From assembly GCA_036250195.1 (NCBI GenBank), contig JAVHZZ010000005.1, forward strand, positions 183,627,448-183,691,447: 64,000 bases of DNA. Direction: 5' to 3'. The first letter of the stretch is position 1; every line of letters starts with the position of its first letter. Shown one piece after another: positions 32,284 through 43,014 of the stretch. Under the pieces are notes generated by a model. It did no database searches, was not told where the DNA came from, and saw only the letters and a list, made by a program, of their open reading frames with translations. This DNA comes from Mixophyes australis. Lineage: Eukaryota > Chordata > Amphibia > Anura > Limnodynastidae. The position numbers and the translations under genes were made by a program.

Positions 32284-33383
32284 CCCACCAGATTATTCTA
32301 GTAAGCTGAACCTGGTTTACCAAAGTACAAATGTACGCTATAACACACCTCTACTAGTGGGTTTGTGCCTGAATTTGTGCTGTGCAGATGTGTGAGGATG
32401 CAGCAGAGGAGTCATCAGCCAGAAACCCATTCTTTATTGAGTACAGTTAAAATTGCTTTTACACTCTGTTAAGGGATTTGTTGCAATATTAAACAAATGT
32501 TGAACTTAGTAAAAAAATTGCATCGTGGGAAAACAGAAGAGAAAAAGAAACCCAAATTACACTGCCATTACAAGACACTGGCCTTTTAACATATACAATC
32601 CCAAAGGGACAAACTTTGCACATGAAATGGCCCTTTCCCTTCTGTTCAGATTGACCAAATACCTCAAACAGCACACTGTTTGAACAATCTCGCCGCTCAC
32701 AAGCAGCGCTTTCATTTTGGTCTTTTGAATGGCGGTTTTCCGGCGCCTTTAAAAACCCCCTAATAGTAAATCCGGCTGTTTGTATGTGGAGCATTGTTGA
32801 AAACGTCACGGCGCTTTATACAGAGGCGGGTTTGAAAACATCATTTCTGGCCGTTTGGATGGCGGGTTTAGCGTTAGTAAATCCGGCGATGGCTAAACCG
32901 CCGGCAAACCCGCCGAAAGTCGGCGGCTTTACAAACACGCCTGATAGTAAATCTAGCCCTATGCCCTTAGAAGCACAGAGCACAGGACACAGCACCACTG
33001 GACTGAACAGGACACAGCACAGGACCCAGCAGCACCACTGACCTCAGAAGGACAGAGCACCGGACACAGCACCACTGGACTGAGCACAGCACAACACAGC
33101 ACAGCACAGCACTGAACAGCACGAGATATAGCAGGACAGAGGACCACCTAACACACCCTCCCTCTACCCTGATCAATGCCCGAGTGAAGATGGCGGCGAT
33201 TAGCGGGGAATTTATAGGATCCGAGTATCGCGAGATCCGACAACGGGATTATGAGTCAGAGCCTCAGTTTCAGATTTGAATTTGGCGCCAATACCCGGAT
33301 CTGTCTCGGATCCGACTCGGATCGGCAACGTTCGGGTGGGCTCGGATTTCATAAATCCCAGTGCGCTCATCTCTAATATATAT

Positions 33384-34860
33384 ACAAACACATTTACAAT
33401 ATGATGTGTTCTTGATAAGAAACACACATTTATGACAGCCAAAAAGTGCGACCAGAGCGCTACTGAAATCCTAAGTTATCTACTGAGTGTATATAACCCT
33501 GTGGTGAACAGAGCATAGATAGAGTATGACTGTATGGCACATACCCTTGCAAAACAGAGCTCATGAATGCAATTTGTTTGAGGACACACTAAAACAGACA
33601 GTGAAAATGAGAACGACCTTATGTTTCATACTCTTGGTTGTGGCATGAGGGCAAAAGAACACATATGGTATTTTTAGAAAGAGCTAGTGTAAGGGTCTAG
33701 ACGTACCCTTACAGTTTTTGCATGCCCCAGACCAACAATGTGACGATCACCAAGCTGTAAATCAGCCTCTTACTTCTCAGTGTAACTAGAATAGTATTAG
33801 CCTGATTTCTTTCTTTTTAACCACTTCACTGATGGATGGCCTTATAAAATATTGAGCTGAAATAATACAGACACCATCTGTCATATAGATGTATGGAGCA
33901 AGTCTTCCAATAGAAGTTTGTTGTCCATGATTCAGTGGTTTTTTGATCATGGGTAAAAATGATTGCTTCATTATTTAGAGGAATAAGTGAACCTTAGCCC
34001 GTTACATTTCTATTGATATATTGTTCTCAGCTGACATGTCGTGAATTATAGATCAATATCAGATTAATGTGTGATCTTAACAAGGAAATTGGGGCACTTT
34101 GCATTTAAAAAAATGTCAAGATAAATTTACTCATATTAGTATATGAATCTTTTAGAAATAAATCTATAATTTTAAGCATAAGAGAAATGGATGAGAAATA
34201 TGGTAATAAATGGTTTATTAAAGTAAAGATATCAATTTGTTTCTAGTGCACTGATTCATTTTCTCCTTTTTCTACTAACTATAACTAACTACCCCAACAT
34301 TATGAGAGATGTAAAACAGTAACTTATGCTGTACAGAAGAATGTCGGTTCCTGATTCAGGTGTTGTAAAATGCAAACATGTTATGAATCACTAGTCCACA
34401 TCAGATGAGCAATATTTTATTCACATTAAACAATACAATTACATGGTTACTATACATTAAGCATTACTACATGTGAAAATAAATAATTAAATTAGAAACA
34501 CCAACAGGAAGCATCATTTGCAAAACTGGGATGTCACTAACTGCCTAGCCTGTTGCACCATGGGTTTGTGTTACCTCCTCTATCACACGCAGAGTCCCTT
34601 AACCCAATTTGTAACTACCATAGGATAAACAGTGTCCCCACTATGGGGTTCACAGCTGAGGGGGTCCACCTCCCTGTCAAAGCCTCATATGTATGCAAGT
34701 TTTTCACCTTTGGGTGGCACATGGGAGCCCTAACCAAATTTTTGGAAATATATAGTTATGCCCATGCTCATATCCACTGAACCATCAACCATTTTAGAAA
34801 ACCCCTCCCCCCAACTTACAATGCTGTTAAACTAGCAAATGAAACTTAAACATAGACAGC
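33384..34860. other. Non-coding spacer right of the hAT element
   Basis: I see no transposon ends or conserved coding frame. The frame at 34,553-34,780 (75 aa) matches no family I know. Confidence 0.35.
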
Positions 34861-34865
34861 GCTGT

Positions 34866-35112
34866 CGAAGTCGTATAATTGGATGAACGAAAGTATATTG
34901 GTTAATATTGTTTTATTGGCCGATTGCACTCATCTTCTTGGGATGAAAAAGCACCAAAGCACTTTGCGATTGGAAGGGGCATCTGGGGTTAAGGGGAATG
35001 AAAACAAAAGGACAGCAAGTGGGAAGTGCAAGGAAAATAACCCTTGTCGAAGTCGTATAATTGGATGAACGAAAGTATATTGGTTAATATTGTTTTATTG
35101 GTCGAATGCACT
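34866..35112 (+). repeat. 68-bp direct repeat flanking a 110-bp fragment found again at 47.6 kb
   Basis: TGTCGAAGTCGTATAATTGG and the following ~48 bases occur at about 34,866-34,934 and again at 35,045-35,112 with two differences. The piece between them (about 34,935-35,044; GGGATGAAAAAGCACCA ... GGGAAGTGCAAG) is about 95% identical to 47,627-47,735 in the same orientation. At 47.6 kb it lies just upstream of an L1-like ORF2. Confidence 0.9.
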
Positions 35113-35850
35113 CAATCACTACTCACTACACGTGGCATACGGCGATCGCACGGTAAAATACGCACGTACACACTCGCATTACAATATTTAGTTATTTATA
35201 TAATTCATATTCATATTGGTTCCGTTACACAGTAATTTATGAGCAGATAGTATTTCGTTTATTATTAGTTTATATATTATGATTATATGTACACCTGTGA
35301 AATGTGTCATGTCTGATATCATATTAATCCCCTTTACATCAGCAGCTGTCCTGTGCATTCGGCGAAGAGATCGCACATTGCATACTCTAGTTATTGATGT
35401 TAGGGAATAAACCTTTAATATGATGCTGACTATAAAATGCTAATAGACTAGTTGTAATTGGAGTCTTGGCTGGAACAAAGGAGCACATCCCCTGGAGAGA
35501 TGACCCCCACCTTTGGATTCTTTAGTTTAAACTAGCCTATGACCTGTTTACCCTGGACTCATCTGAAGTCTGGACCTATAGAAGCAAGCCACGTCATCTG
35601 CATTGTTCACTCTGTAACACTGAATGTATATATCATAGCTGCGCTCCCAGTAGCTTCAGTCATTCTCTGACCACAGTATTCAAGGGTGAACTACTGTGCA
35701 CTGGTGCCCGTGGTAGCACAGCGTAGCACAGCGGTATGTATGTATTTTTGGTATTGGCTGTACTGTACTGTATTATATTATAATCATGTATTGAACTGTT
35801 AACTTTTTACATCTGCTAAAATAAATCACTTTGTGCATTAGAAACACAAT
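35045..35850 (+). mobile_element. Possible LTR (starts TGTCGAAG), boundaries unproven
   Basis: After the TGTCGAAG start the block has LTR-like character. It holds CATTGTTCACTCTG-type leader sequence, a TATAGAAGC box near 35,577, TCAGTCATTCTCTGACC, and a late AATAAATCAC signal at about 35,820. No convincing TG...CA pair with a 5-bp duplication was found, so family and end remain open. Confidence 0.35.
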
Positions 35851-36219
35851 ACAATCGCTTGGGCAATGCTTATTTGAAAATGATAGAATTACTTTAATAG
35901 CGCATTTGACAGTGCAAATATATGAAATATAAATGACATGTGTATCTAACATAAAACATAGCTCCTAAATCCTAAATAAAAATCTATATTGCACAAATAA
36001 TGATCATATTATTTCCATTCATAAGAATATATATAAAAATAAAATAAAAAATTCCCTCATAATCTGGAGCTTTATATACGCTCTATAATACATTATTAAT
36101 AACATGATCAAACAAAAGAGAGCAGGCTATATTAATATAGAGAATATGAAATAAAAAATGAATTCATTATAAAATAAAAATTATATATAGTAATAAAATA
36201 TAAACTCATCATTAAATTC

Positions 36220-36271
36220 AAGCGGTGATGGCTTGTAAGGGCAAGTTTGCCTTTATAAGCCATCACCGCTT
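36220..36271. repeat. Hairpin of two 25-bp arms
   Basis: AAGCGGTGATGGCTTGTAAG pairs with the reverse complement of CTTTATAAGCCATCACCGCT, with a 2-bp loop and two or three mismatches. The surrounding bases (CGATTTCCAGCGACTTGCAG) suggest the worn core of a palindromic MITE. Confidence 0.75.
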
Positions 36272-36429
36272 TAAATTTCCCCTGCAAAGTCCCCGATTTC
36301 CAGCGACTTGCAGAAATCGCAATTTGATACATTTACCCCATGGTGTCAATGGCCATCCCAAGAATCTGTAAAAATTAAGAAGTGTCAAACAAAAAATAAT
36401 TGAGTCAACATGAATAAAATTGAATCTAA

Positions 36430-36890
36430 TATGAATTTACGTAGTCTCTCTGAGACCCCAGTATCTTGAGACAAATAATAATTCACTGCCTCCACTACCT
36501 TGGAGTGGGGTATATGTGTATATAATGCTTGTGCATCCAATGTAAGAAAAGCATGACTGCCATCGAAAATCTTTTATCAAATTAAGAAGATGCATAGTAT
36601 CCCGTACATGGAATCTCAGAGAGACCACATATTTCTGTAAATGAAATTCAACAAAACGCAAATTAGAAGTGAGTGAACCTATACCCGAAATAATAGGACT
36701 CCCCGGTGGATTACAAAGTGATTTATGAATCTTTGGTAAGTGATAAAAATAGGTGTAATTGGGTGCTTAATAAATAAAAAGTGAAAACATTTTCTGGAAA
36801 CCACTCCCCCAGGCAAGGCATCATCCAACAGATTTATGAGTAGTTCTTTATAATCCTCAGTATGATCTTTTTTAAGGGTCATATAAAAAT
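36430..36890 (-). pseudogene. Penelope-like retroelement RT fragment
   Basis: Read on the minus strand in two frames, the sequence follows the Penelope-like RT. It shows KDHTEDYKELLINLL, PLPGG-like spacing and FHFLFIKHP. In another frame come YHLPKIHKSL and PPGSPIISGIGSLTSN. Then FVEFHLQKYVV, HVRDTMHLLNLI and LDAQALYTYIPH follow. The PKIHK and PIISGIGSLTSN blocks are diagnostic of Penelope-like elements, and the DAQALYTYIPH block is the palm motif. The GIY-YIG endonuclease and the rest of RT were not found. At least one frameshift lies near 36,665. Confidence 0.7.
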
Positions 36891-37064
36891 TGAAATCTTT
36901 TAATTGTTACAGTGGCACATATGACTGTATTTAAGTGATTTTGTCTATAGGGACTCTCTTGTCTTCATTGTAAAATACAAAATAACTATAGAATTTCATA
37001 GGAATTGTTTAATCTCTGAGGAAATAACATCACAGAAAAGTCTGTGACTGGTAGGTTTAAAACT

Positions 37065-37130
37065 TTTTATAGGTAGATTGTGAGCTCTTATGAGCAGGTC
37101 CTTCCCTATCATTTTGTGTTCACATCTGCA
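37065..37130 (+). repeat. Degenerate SINE-tail fragment
   Basis: TAGATTGTGAGCTCTTATGAGCAGG resembles the TTAGATTGTAAGCTCC..G.GCAGG tail of the SINE at 15.7 kb, read on its own sense strand. It has no tRNA head and is short. Confidence 0.4.
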
Positions 37131-37139
37131 TTCATTTTT

Positions 37140-40100
37140 TCCAACTTATATGTCCCTTTTTATGTAAACCTATCCACCCCCACTTCCAGCTTTGGTGTCT
37201 TACAAATCAAAGACCATAAAAACAATAATTGGTAGAATATAGGCATGCTTAGATTTAGTCTTTGAGAAACTGGTTGAAACTTCTAAGAGGTGCATATGAT
37301 TATGAAATAGGTAAATGTGTAGTTCCAACACCTGTTTTTTAATCTTTTTGCATACAGCAGTAGTTGTTTACAATGTATAAGACTCATGTAGAGTTGAATG
37401 CATTTGTGCCTTGAACTCAGGATGTGTCCAGTTTTGAATCAGGAGCAATAAATTCAGAGATGTCTCTTGACAATAGTAAAGTCGCATTACCTTACTTGTG
37501 CACAATATAAAACTGTACTGAAGTGTCATATACATAAGAGAAAATAGTGTCTTGACACTATTATTAATAAATGCAAATTTCACATTTACCATATAGACTA
37601 TAATTAAATACAAGCACAAACACATAGAACCAGTGAAAATCAATTTAAATAAGTGAAATTAAATAGAAACATCTGTCATTTTCCCCTTTAAAAATCCTTT
37701 ATAACCACACTCCAAAAGGAAATATCAATTAAGTAATGCTAATAGAAGCCCACAACGTAAAGTAATATAGCTTCCACACTAATGAACTAAATACTATGAG
37801 CAGGAGAGGTGAATCCGCAATCATCCAATCACAAGTGTCTGTTTTGTGCTCCTGATCATCATCATTGCATCTCATTGCAACAGCCCTCCAGCACCTGTTA
37901 GTGCATATGGGTCTTTGCCCAGGTCTACTTCAGTTGCAATTAGGTGACCACTCCCTTACTGAACTCAGTGTATGTTTCCCCACTCCTTTCCTCCCCTGTT
38001 CCGCCTTTCCAGTTGTAAGAAGTCACAAGTGTAAAATGTAACTAAATCTGCATACCGACGTGGGCATGCACAGTAAGTAAATGCATATTTTACACATGAT
38101 AAAACAGACAAAGATACAACTCTGCATGAGGACTACAGTGTTTTTGCATACATTATCAACAGTAACATGATAGAAAACCTAAAGTTTGCACTATGAAAAT
38201 ATTTGTTGTATGATATCTTATTTGTGACGTAAGACGTACACTCAGGAAAAAAGTGAGATAAAATGGAATCTGGTAGTGTTCCGGGCTGCCAAAAAGTCTG
38301 TCCAGAGGGAGCCACTCAAGTTTGAATCTGTCTGACTTTCTGAACAACTGTTAATGGCTCCTTTCTTACTAGAGTCACCAGAATGATCACTCTCCATAGA
38401 CCCATCTAAGTCATGTATGTTACATTGAGTCAAATATCTAACTCCTATTTGGTCATATAGTGCTGTAAACTCTAAATGCTTAGGAATGAAGCTCAGCGTA
38501 TACACAGGAATTCAAGTGTGTGGTGCATGAGGATGAAGAACAAAGAGATTCCGTATCTGTAAAGTTATGGTTTGTCGAGTTGTAAAATATTCAAGATGAA
38601 GGTATATGTAGTGATGGACAATGGGAATAGTATATAACATATACTTTTACTATTGTAACTTATAGTGTATGAAAATGCAATTATAGTTGTAAAATTTGCA
38701 AGAGAGTTCAGGGCTGCTCTAATCAAAGCACAAATGCCTTAGGGAATCAGTTTAGAGGAAACTCAGAGTTAGCAAACATTGTTTTGATTGAGGAATTGGG
38801 GTTGAGAATATCCATTTGAATGTGATTGTTTAAAGTAGGTAGACTGTTGTTGTATAGCTGATCAAGTAATCCATAAAAAGTGTTTAAGAGATATGAGGAA
38901 CCTTCTACATGACAGGCTAGTACTTTATCGCTCCACAATGTGAGGCTACCATGGAGTTGAGTTGGACACCAAGATAATACTACTGGGAAATTTCATGAAA
39001 ATTAATAGACTTTAGATACAGTTACACTGGTAAAATGCTCTTCATATTGGACTAATTACAATGAAACAGTATATTGCCCACATCCATATGTATAGAAATA
39101 TCAGTGCAGTGTCTAATCATGATTGCAGTGTACATGATATGACCCTGTATTATATATACATATAAAAAACAAATTTATTTAGGAATATGGAATCTTGTAG
39201 GAAACAACACTGAGGAGTATGGCATCTTTTTTATGAAAAGCTGTTAAATGTGTTATTTCCTGATGTCAATGGACAGCTTCAAACCTAGGAAAATGTAGTA
39301 TTTACTGCTTATTATTCACCCAAAGGTACATTTGTTTTATCTAAAAAATATAACATGGCTACGATACACCAGAACCATGTCAGTCTAATACTTTACTGCA
39401 GTTATTAAAAATAGGTACTTGTTAGATAGAGCGCTGAACAGTTTAAACCACTGTCTTAACTTGAGGGCATCTTTCTCGAAGCATATTTTCATTTCACTCA
39501 ATAAATTATTCCATCCTGTTCACAAAACACAAATTACATGCGCTGTTAGCATTTTCTAAGGCAACTTCAAGATCACAAGTGTTTTTTAATGTGGTGCACG
39601 GTACTTTGGGGCTTTAATAGCTATTTGACAAGAGATTAAAGGCAAAAAATATGGCATTTTATTAAAGTAAACATATCAGTATGCCTAACATGATAAAATG
39701 AGCTAGTTTTCTTCACACACAAAAGTTTCTGTTGAGTGATACCTTAGAAATCCCTCCAGGGCACCCTATTATTCACTTTGCTCAGCGGAGAGAGCAGCTG
39801 AAAATGGCCTCCAATTTTCAAAGAGTATTGCCTAGCCATTCTTTACTGTCAAAATGAAGAAGAGCATAAAACTTGAGTCAATAAAGTAATATGAAATGCT
39901 TAATATAAAAATTCAAAAATGAATGATTAACCATAAAGATCTTACGGGAGCTACTGCAGCAGGGAAAAAAAATTAACATTCCCCCTGAAACCTATTAACA
40001 CTACTGGTATACAATATCATTTCATGAAATATATTACCTTGCTCAATGTATTTTATGTGGATTTTTCCTAAAACAATACATCATTATATATATATATATA

Positions 40101-42765
40101 TTTACTTTTACTAATATGAAGCTTGCTATGCTGTTTCTTTTCCAGTTTATCAGTACGCTCAATGTAGTATACGTGAAGTCTGACTTGCAGCTGCAGGAGT
40201 TAATTTTTGGTGGCTACACATATTACCCTAATGTCCCCTAGCGAAAACCTGTCAACTTCAGCTCAGTTCATTATTACTTTTAAGGCAGTTTTGGTGTAAT
40301 TTGTTAACTTTAAAAATTGATATAATATCAAAAGGAAACTTTCATTGTTCTTCTTGGTGTTATAAAATAATAAAGGGTTTATATATCAATGTCAGTCAAA
40401 TATGGGGTTATTTAGCATCAGATTTATCAAAGAATAAAAATGACCTTGCTTTTAACACATTTAGCTTAAACATTATCACATGGTTCCTGCAGGTTCTGTG
40501 GCATCAGGTGTATTCTTTGTGTAACCAGTTTCCTAAGATGCACAGATGAATAAAAGTTGGGAGATTAAGAGTTGCTATAGAGTTACTATAGAAGATTCAC
40601 AGCGAGCAGAAACAAATGTAGATACAACATTGTGTCCCTATAGTGGCTATTTATTTATTAATACACATTATACCATAATAAAGTGATGTGTTTCCATGAA
40701 GAAAAATATTCACGTCTAATATAATCATGTGCACCCAAGACCATTCATTGGCTGGTGCATCACTGGTTGGGACTCAATGGCAGTCATAGATTTTATGAGG
40801 GGGTTGTAGCATGCATTGACAATAATAACAAATTATGGTCCTCGAGGTTTAGAGTAAATTTCCTTCTTCTTTAAACTGTTAAGTGCTATTTGTCAAACTT
40901 TTACACTTCCAATAAAGATATAGAAATAGTATAGCATTTTTGTAATACTTTTAATAGGACTTACTGTAACTCAGAAACATTGTGTGTGGATTCACAACAC
41001 TAGCTCCAGATGACAGCTGTCAGAAAACAGTTCACAATGAGAGCTACAGACACCTTCTCTCAATTCATGTGATCAGCACTCTGGGAGGAACAGCAATCAA
41101 GCTAGTAACCTCATATGTACTACTGCACAGCTTCCTTTACTCTGCAATCAGCCCTTCGGTGACAAGGTAAAGTCAATCAGAATAATTTAACTCACCTGTT
41201 TGTAGACTTTATAAAGTCTCTCTGTTGTACCAAACCTTTGCAGAAGTTTTGTTTTGCATTATTCTTCTTGTGCTTTTAAGAAGTGTTGTTTAGATTGACT
41301 GTACATAACAGTTCTACCTTCTCCAATTCATTGACCTCAGCTTCGTCCCGACTATTCAACCTTCTCCATAACCTTGACTTTGGCTTCGTCCATCACTATA
41401 CTACCTTCAACAATCCTTTGGCTTGTACCTCACAACCAGTTATTTCAGGACTATGTGGGTTAGCCAGACGTGGTGTGTCTCTGATTGCTACCCCAGCCAA
41501 GTAGTTTTTTCATGGGATCTGTCAGTATCATGAGAGATTTCTTCTATGTTTGCCAGAGAGTTGGGAAAATTCTGTACCTCATTTGTCTTTTTTCATGTTT
41601 TTTCATGTTCAATACTTATAAAAGGTTTCATTTTGATTAATACATTTCTTTATAGCCAATTATATGACAAATATATATTTTTTAAGTTATGAGTTCATAG
41701 ACAATGATGAATATATTTTTTTAATGAAGTTCAGTATTGGTAAAATCATTAGAAAAAATAAACTAGTGTACATTTATAAAAGCTGGACTACTCCAGAGTG
41801 CATACATACCATATATTTCAAGCTGCTACAACCCCTCAAATACAATAGTGCTTATTCAAAATATCAGAGACCTCACATTAGTATCAATGCAGCCATCAAT
41901 GCCTCGGTTTCTGATCTGATCAGATTTTGACCATTTTGAATAGCTGCTTGTACAATGTTTTTTTTAAAAAAATGGTCATGTAAATCTGAATGCATGAGGC
42001 TAGAATAAAACACCTCTTTTCCCCAGTATAAATAAACTTTATAGCCCTTGTTTGTAGCGCAAGTGCGTTAATTAAAACTATTCACTCACACTGTCTTATT
42101 GCCACTGAAATTGGATAGTTTGTCTGATATTGTTGCCCATGTGGCCCCACAGTGAGACAGATGCCCAATATTCCCATTGAAATGAATCATATTATTATCA
42201 GTCATATGGGCAAAATAACCATTATTGGTCTGTGTGCGCAGTCATCTTCCGACCACATTAACAAGCCTTAGTGGGGAAATCCAGATCCTTGCCAATGCTC
42301 TGGATGACAGTATCTTTGTCTAATTTGGCTACCTACATATGTAACCAAATTTGTTCAGTTGAAGGGCCAAGCAAAGGCTTGGCCTGTGTGTGGCCAGCAC
42401 AAGATCGTGGATAGTTCTGCTATATCTGCCCTATCCAATGTTGAGGTAAAGCTGTCCTTGCATTCAGTGCCAATTCTTAGTTTACTATTACTATTTTCAG
42501 TCCTTTTCTACTTCAGATTTCCTCAGTTTTCACAAATGTATATAATTTACTGTGTAGATGTTATTATTATACTGTCTATGAATTATAATATATTTATCTA
42601 TATTGAAACTCCTGTACCAATTCCTTGCTCTTCCTGTCATATTGTCTAACAGTTTCTGAAAGGAGGTACTGTCCTGATCTGTATTAATAACATTACTTAG
42701 TGTCACCTGAAAATATAGACACCTTACTTCCTAAGCAATTATTTGATTCAAAGGTACAAGTTTTC
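37140..42765. other. Long AT-rich stretch with no confident feature
   Basis: Several frames on the minus strand (38,747-38,938; 38,242-38,505) have protein-like composition, the second with an acidic/Ser stretch, but I cannot name a family or find splice sites. A (TA)n run lies at 40,084-40,102. Around 41,290-41,520 a CT-rich, gypsy-LTR-like composition occurs without recognisable ends. Confidence 0.35.
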
Positions 42766-42771
42766 CACAGT

Positions 42772-43014
42772 CTGATTCATTAAGGAAAGTTAAGTAAAAA
42801 ATTGAGTAAGTAGTCTCCTGGACAAAACCATGTTGCAATGCAAGAAGTGCAAATTAGTTTTCTATTTTGCTCATAAGTTAAATACTGTCTGTTTTTTCCC
42901 TAACTATAATTCTGTCGACACATTTTAAATTTACCTCCCCCTCCAATGCAGCATGGTTTTGCCCAGGTCCAAAGTTACTCCTTTTTTATGCTTTGCTCTC
43001 CTTAATGACTCAGG
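42772..43014. mobile_element. MITE with CTGATTCATTAAGGAAAG ends, complete copy
   Basis: The left end is CTGATTCATTAAGGAAAG, followed by GACAAAACCATGTTGCA. The right end is the inverted counterpart (TGCAGCATGGTTTTGCCC, then CTCCTTAATGACTCAG). It is about 240 bp and non-coding. The same family occurs at 54,750-55,045 and, as half-copies, at 2.8 kb and 5.9 kb. Arm pairing is clear, but a target duplication is not. Confidence 0.75.

Larger units (their letters stand above)
29145..32959 (+). mobile_element. PIF/Harbinger transposon (3,815 bp), Myb gene intact, transposase mostly deleted
   Basis: The two ends are perfect inverted repeats of at least 24 bp beginning GGGCTAGATTTACTATCAGG. The flanking TAT (29,142-29,144 and 32,960-32,962) is a 3-bp target duplication. 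The neighbouring array units supply the empty site, ACTATGCCC, confirming the boundaries exactly. A 3-bp duplication and GGG ends fit PIF/Harbinger, though TWA is the usual target and TAT is slightly off. Subterminal DNA is GC-rich (CGGCGG, GCCGCC) and repeats TAGTAAATCCGGC internally on the right, as does its complement on the left. The element carries one complete Myb-like gene and, convergent to it, the end of the transposase gene. It therefore needs a transposase from elsewhere. Confidence 0.92.
27949..33110. repeat. Tandem array of ~342-bp units, split by the Harbinger element
   Basis: The landmark ACTATGCCCTTAGAAGCACAG begins at 28,121, 28,463 and 28,806, giving spacings of 342 and 343 bp. 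A partial unit precedes (27,949-28,120). A fourth unit starts at 29,140 and is broken after 5 bases by the Harbinger element, resuming at 32,960 and fading near 33,110. Each unit has a CAGGACACAGCAC-rich half, then two copies of TGTGTGAACTT..GTAATATTGCAGTACCA, then an A/T-rich run. The array lies 5' of the transposase gene on its strand, so it could act as repeated promoter or subterminal transposase-binding sequence. The 80-aa frames in each unit are by-products. Confidence 0.93.
22490..33375 (-). mobile_element. hAT transposon, 10.9 kb including a nested Harbinger element
   Basis: The left end reads TAGGGATGTGCACCGG. The right end, read on the other strand, is TAGAGATGAGCGCACTGGG, so the termini match as TAGRGATGWGC. 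Both sides carry ATATATAT (22,482-22,489 and 33,376-33,383), an 8-bp target duplication of the length hAT elements make. The AT repeat context lowers the weight of that match. Between the ends lie subterminal arms rich in GGATCCGA-like motifs, a minisatellite, transposase-derived debris, the transposase, a leader ORF and a 342-bp tandem array. Removing the Harbinger insertion and its 3-bp duplication leaves about 7.1 kb. This is large for a hAT element, mostly because of the internal arrays. Confidence 0.88.

Noticed and set aside
38242..38505. Protein-like minus-strand frame with a Ser/Asp-rich stretch, considered as a host exon
   Set aside because: I could not name a family or find splice signals; kept only as a remark in the stretch description.
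41283..41520. CT-rich block considered as a third gypsy LTR
   Set aside because: No TG...CA ends and no flanking duplication could be found.
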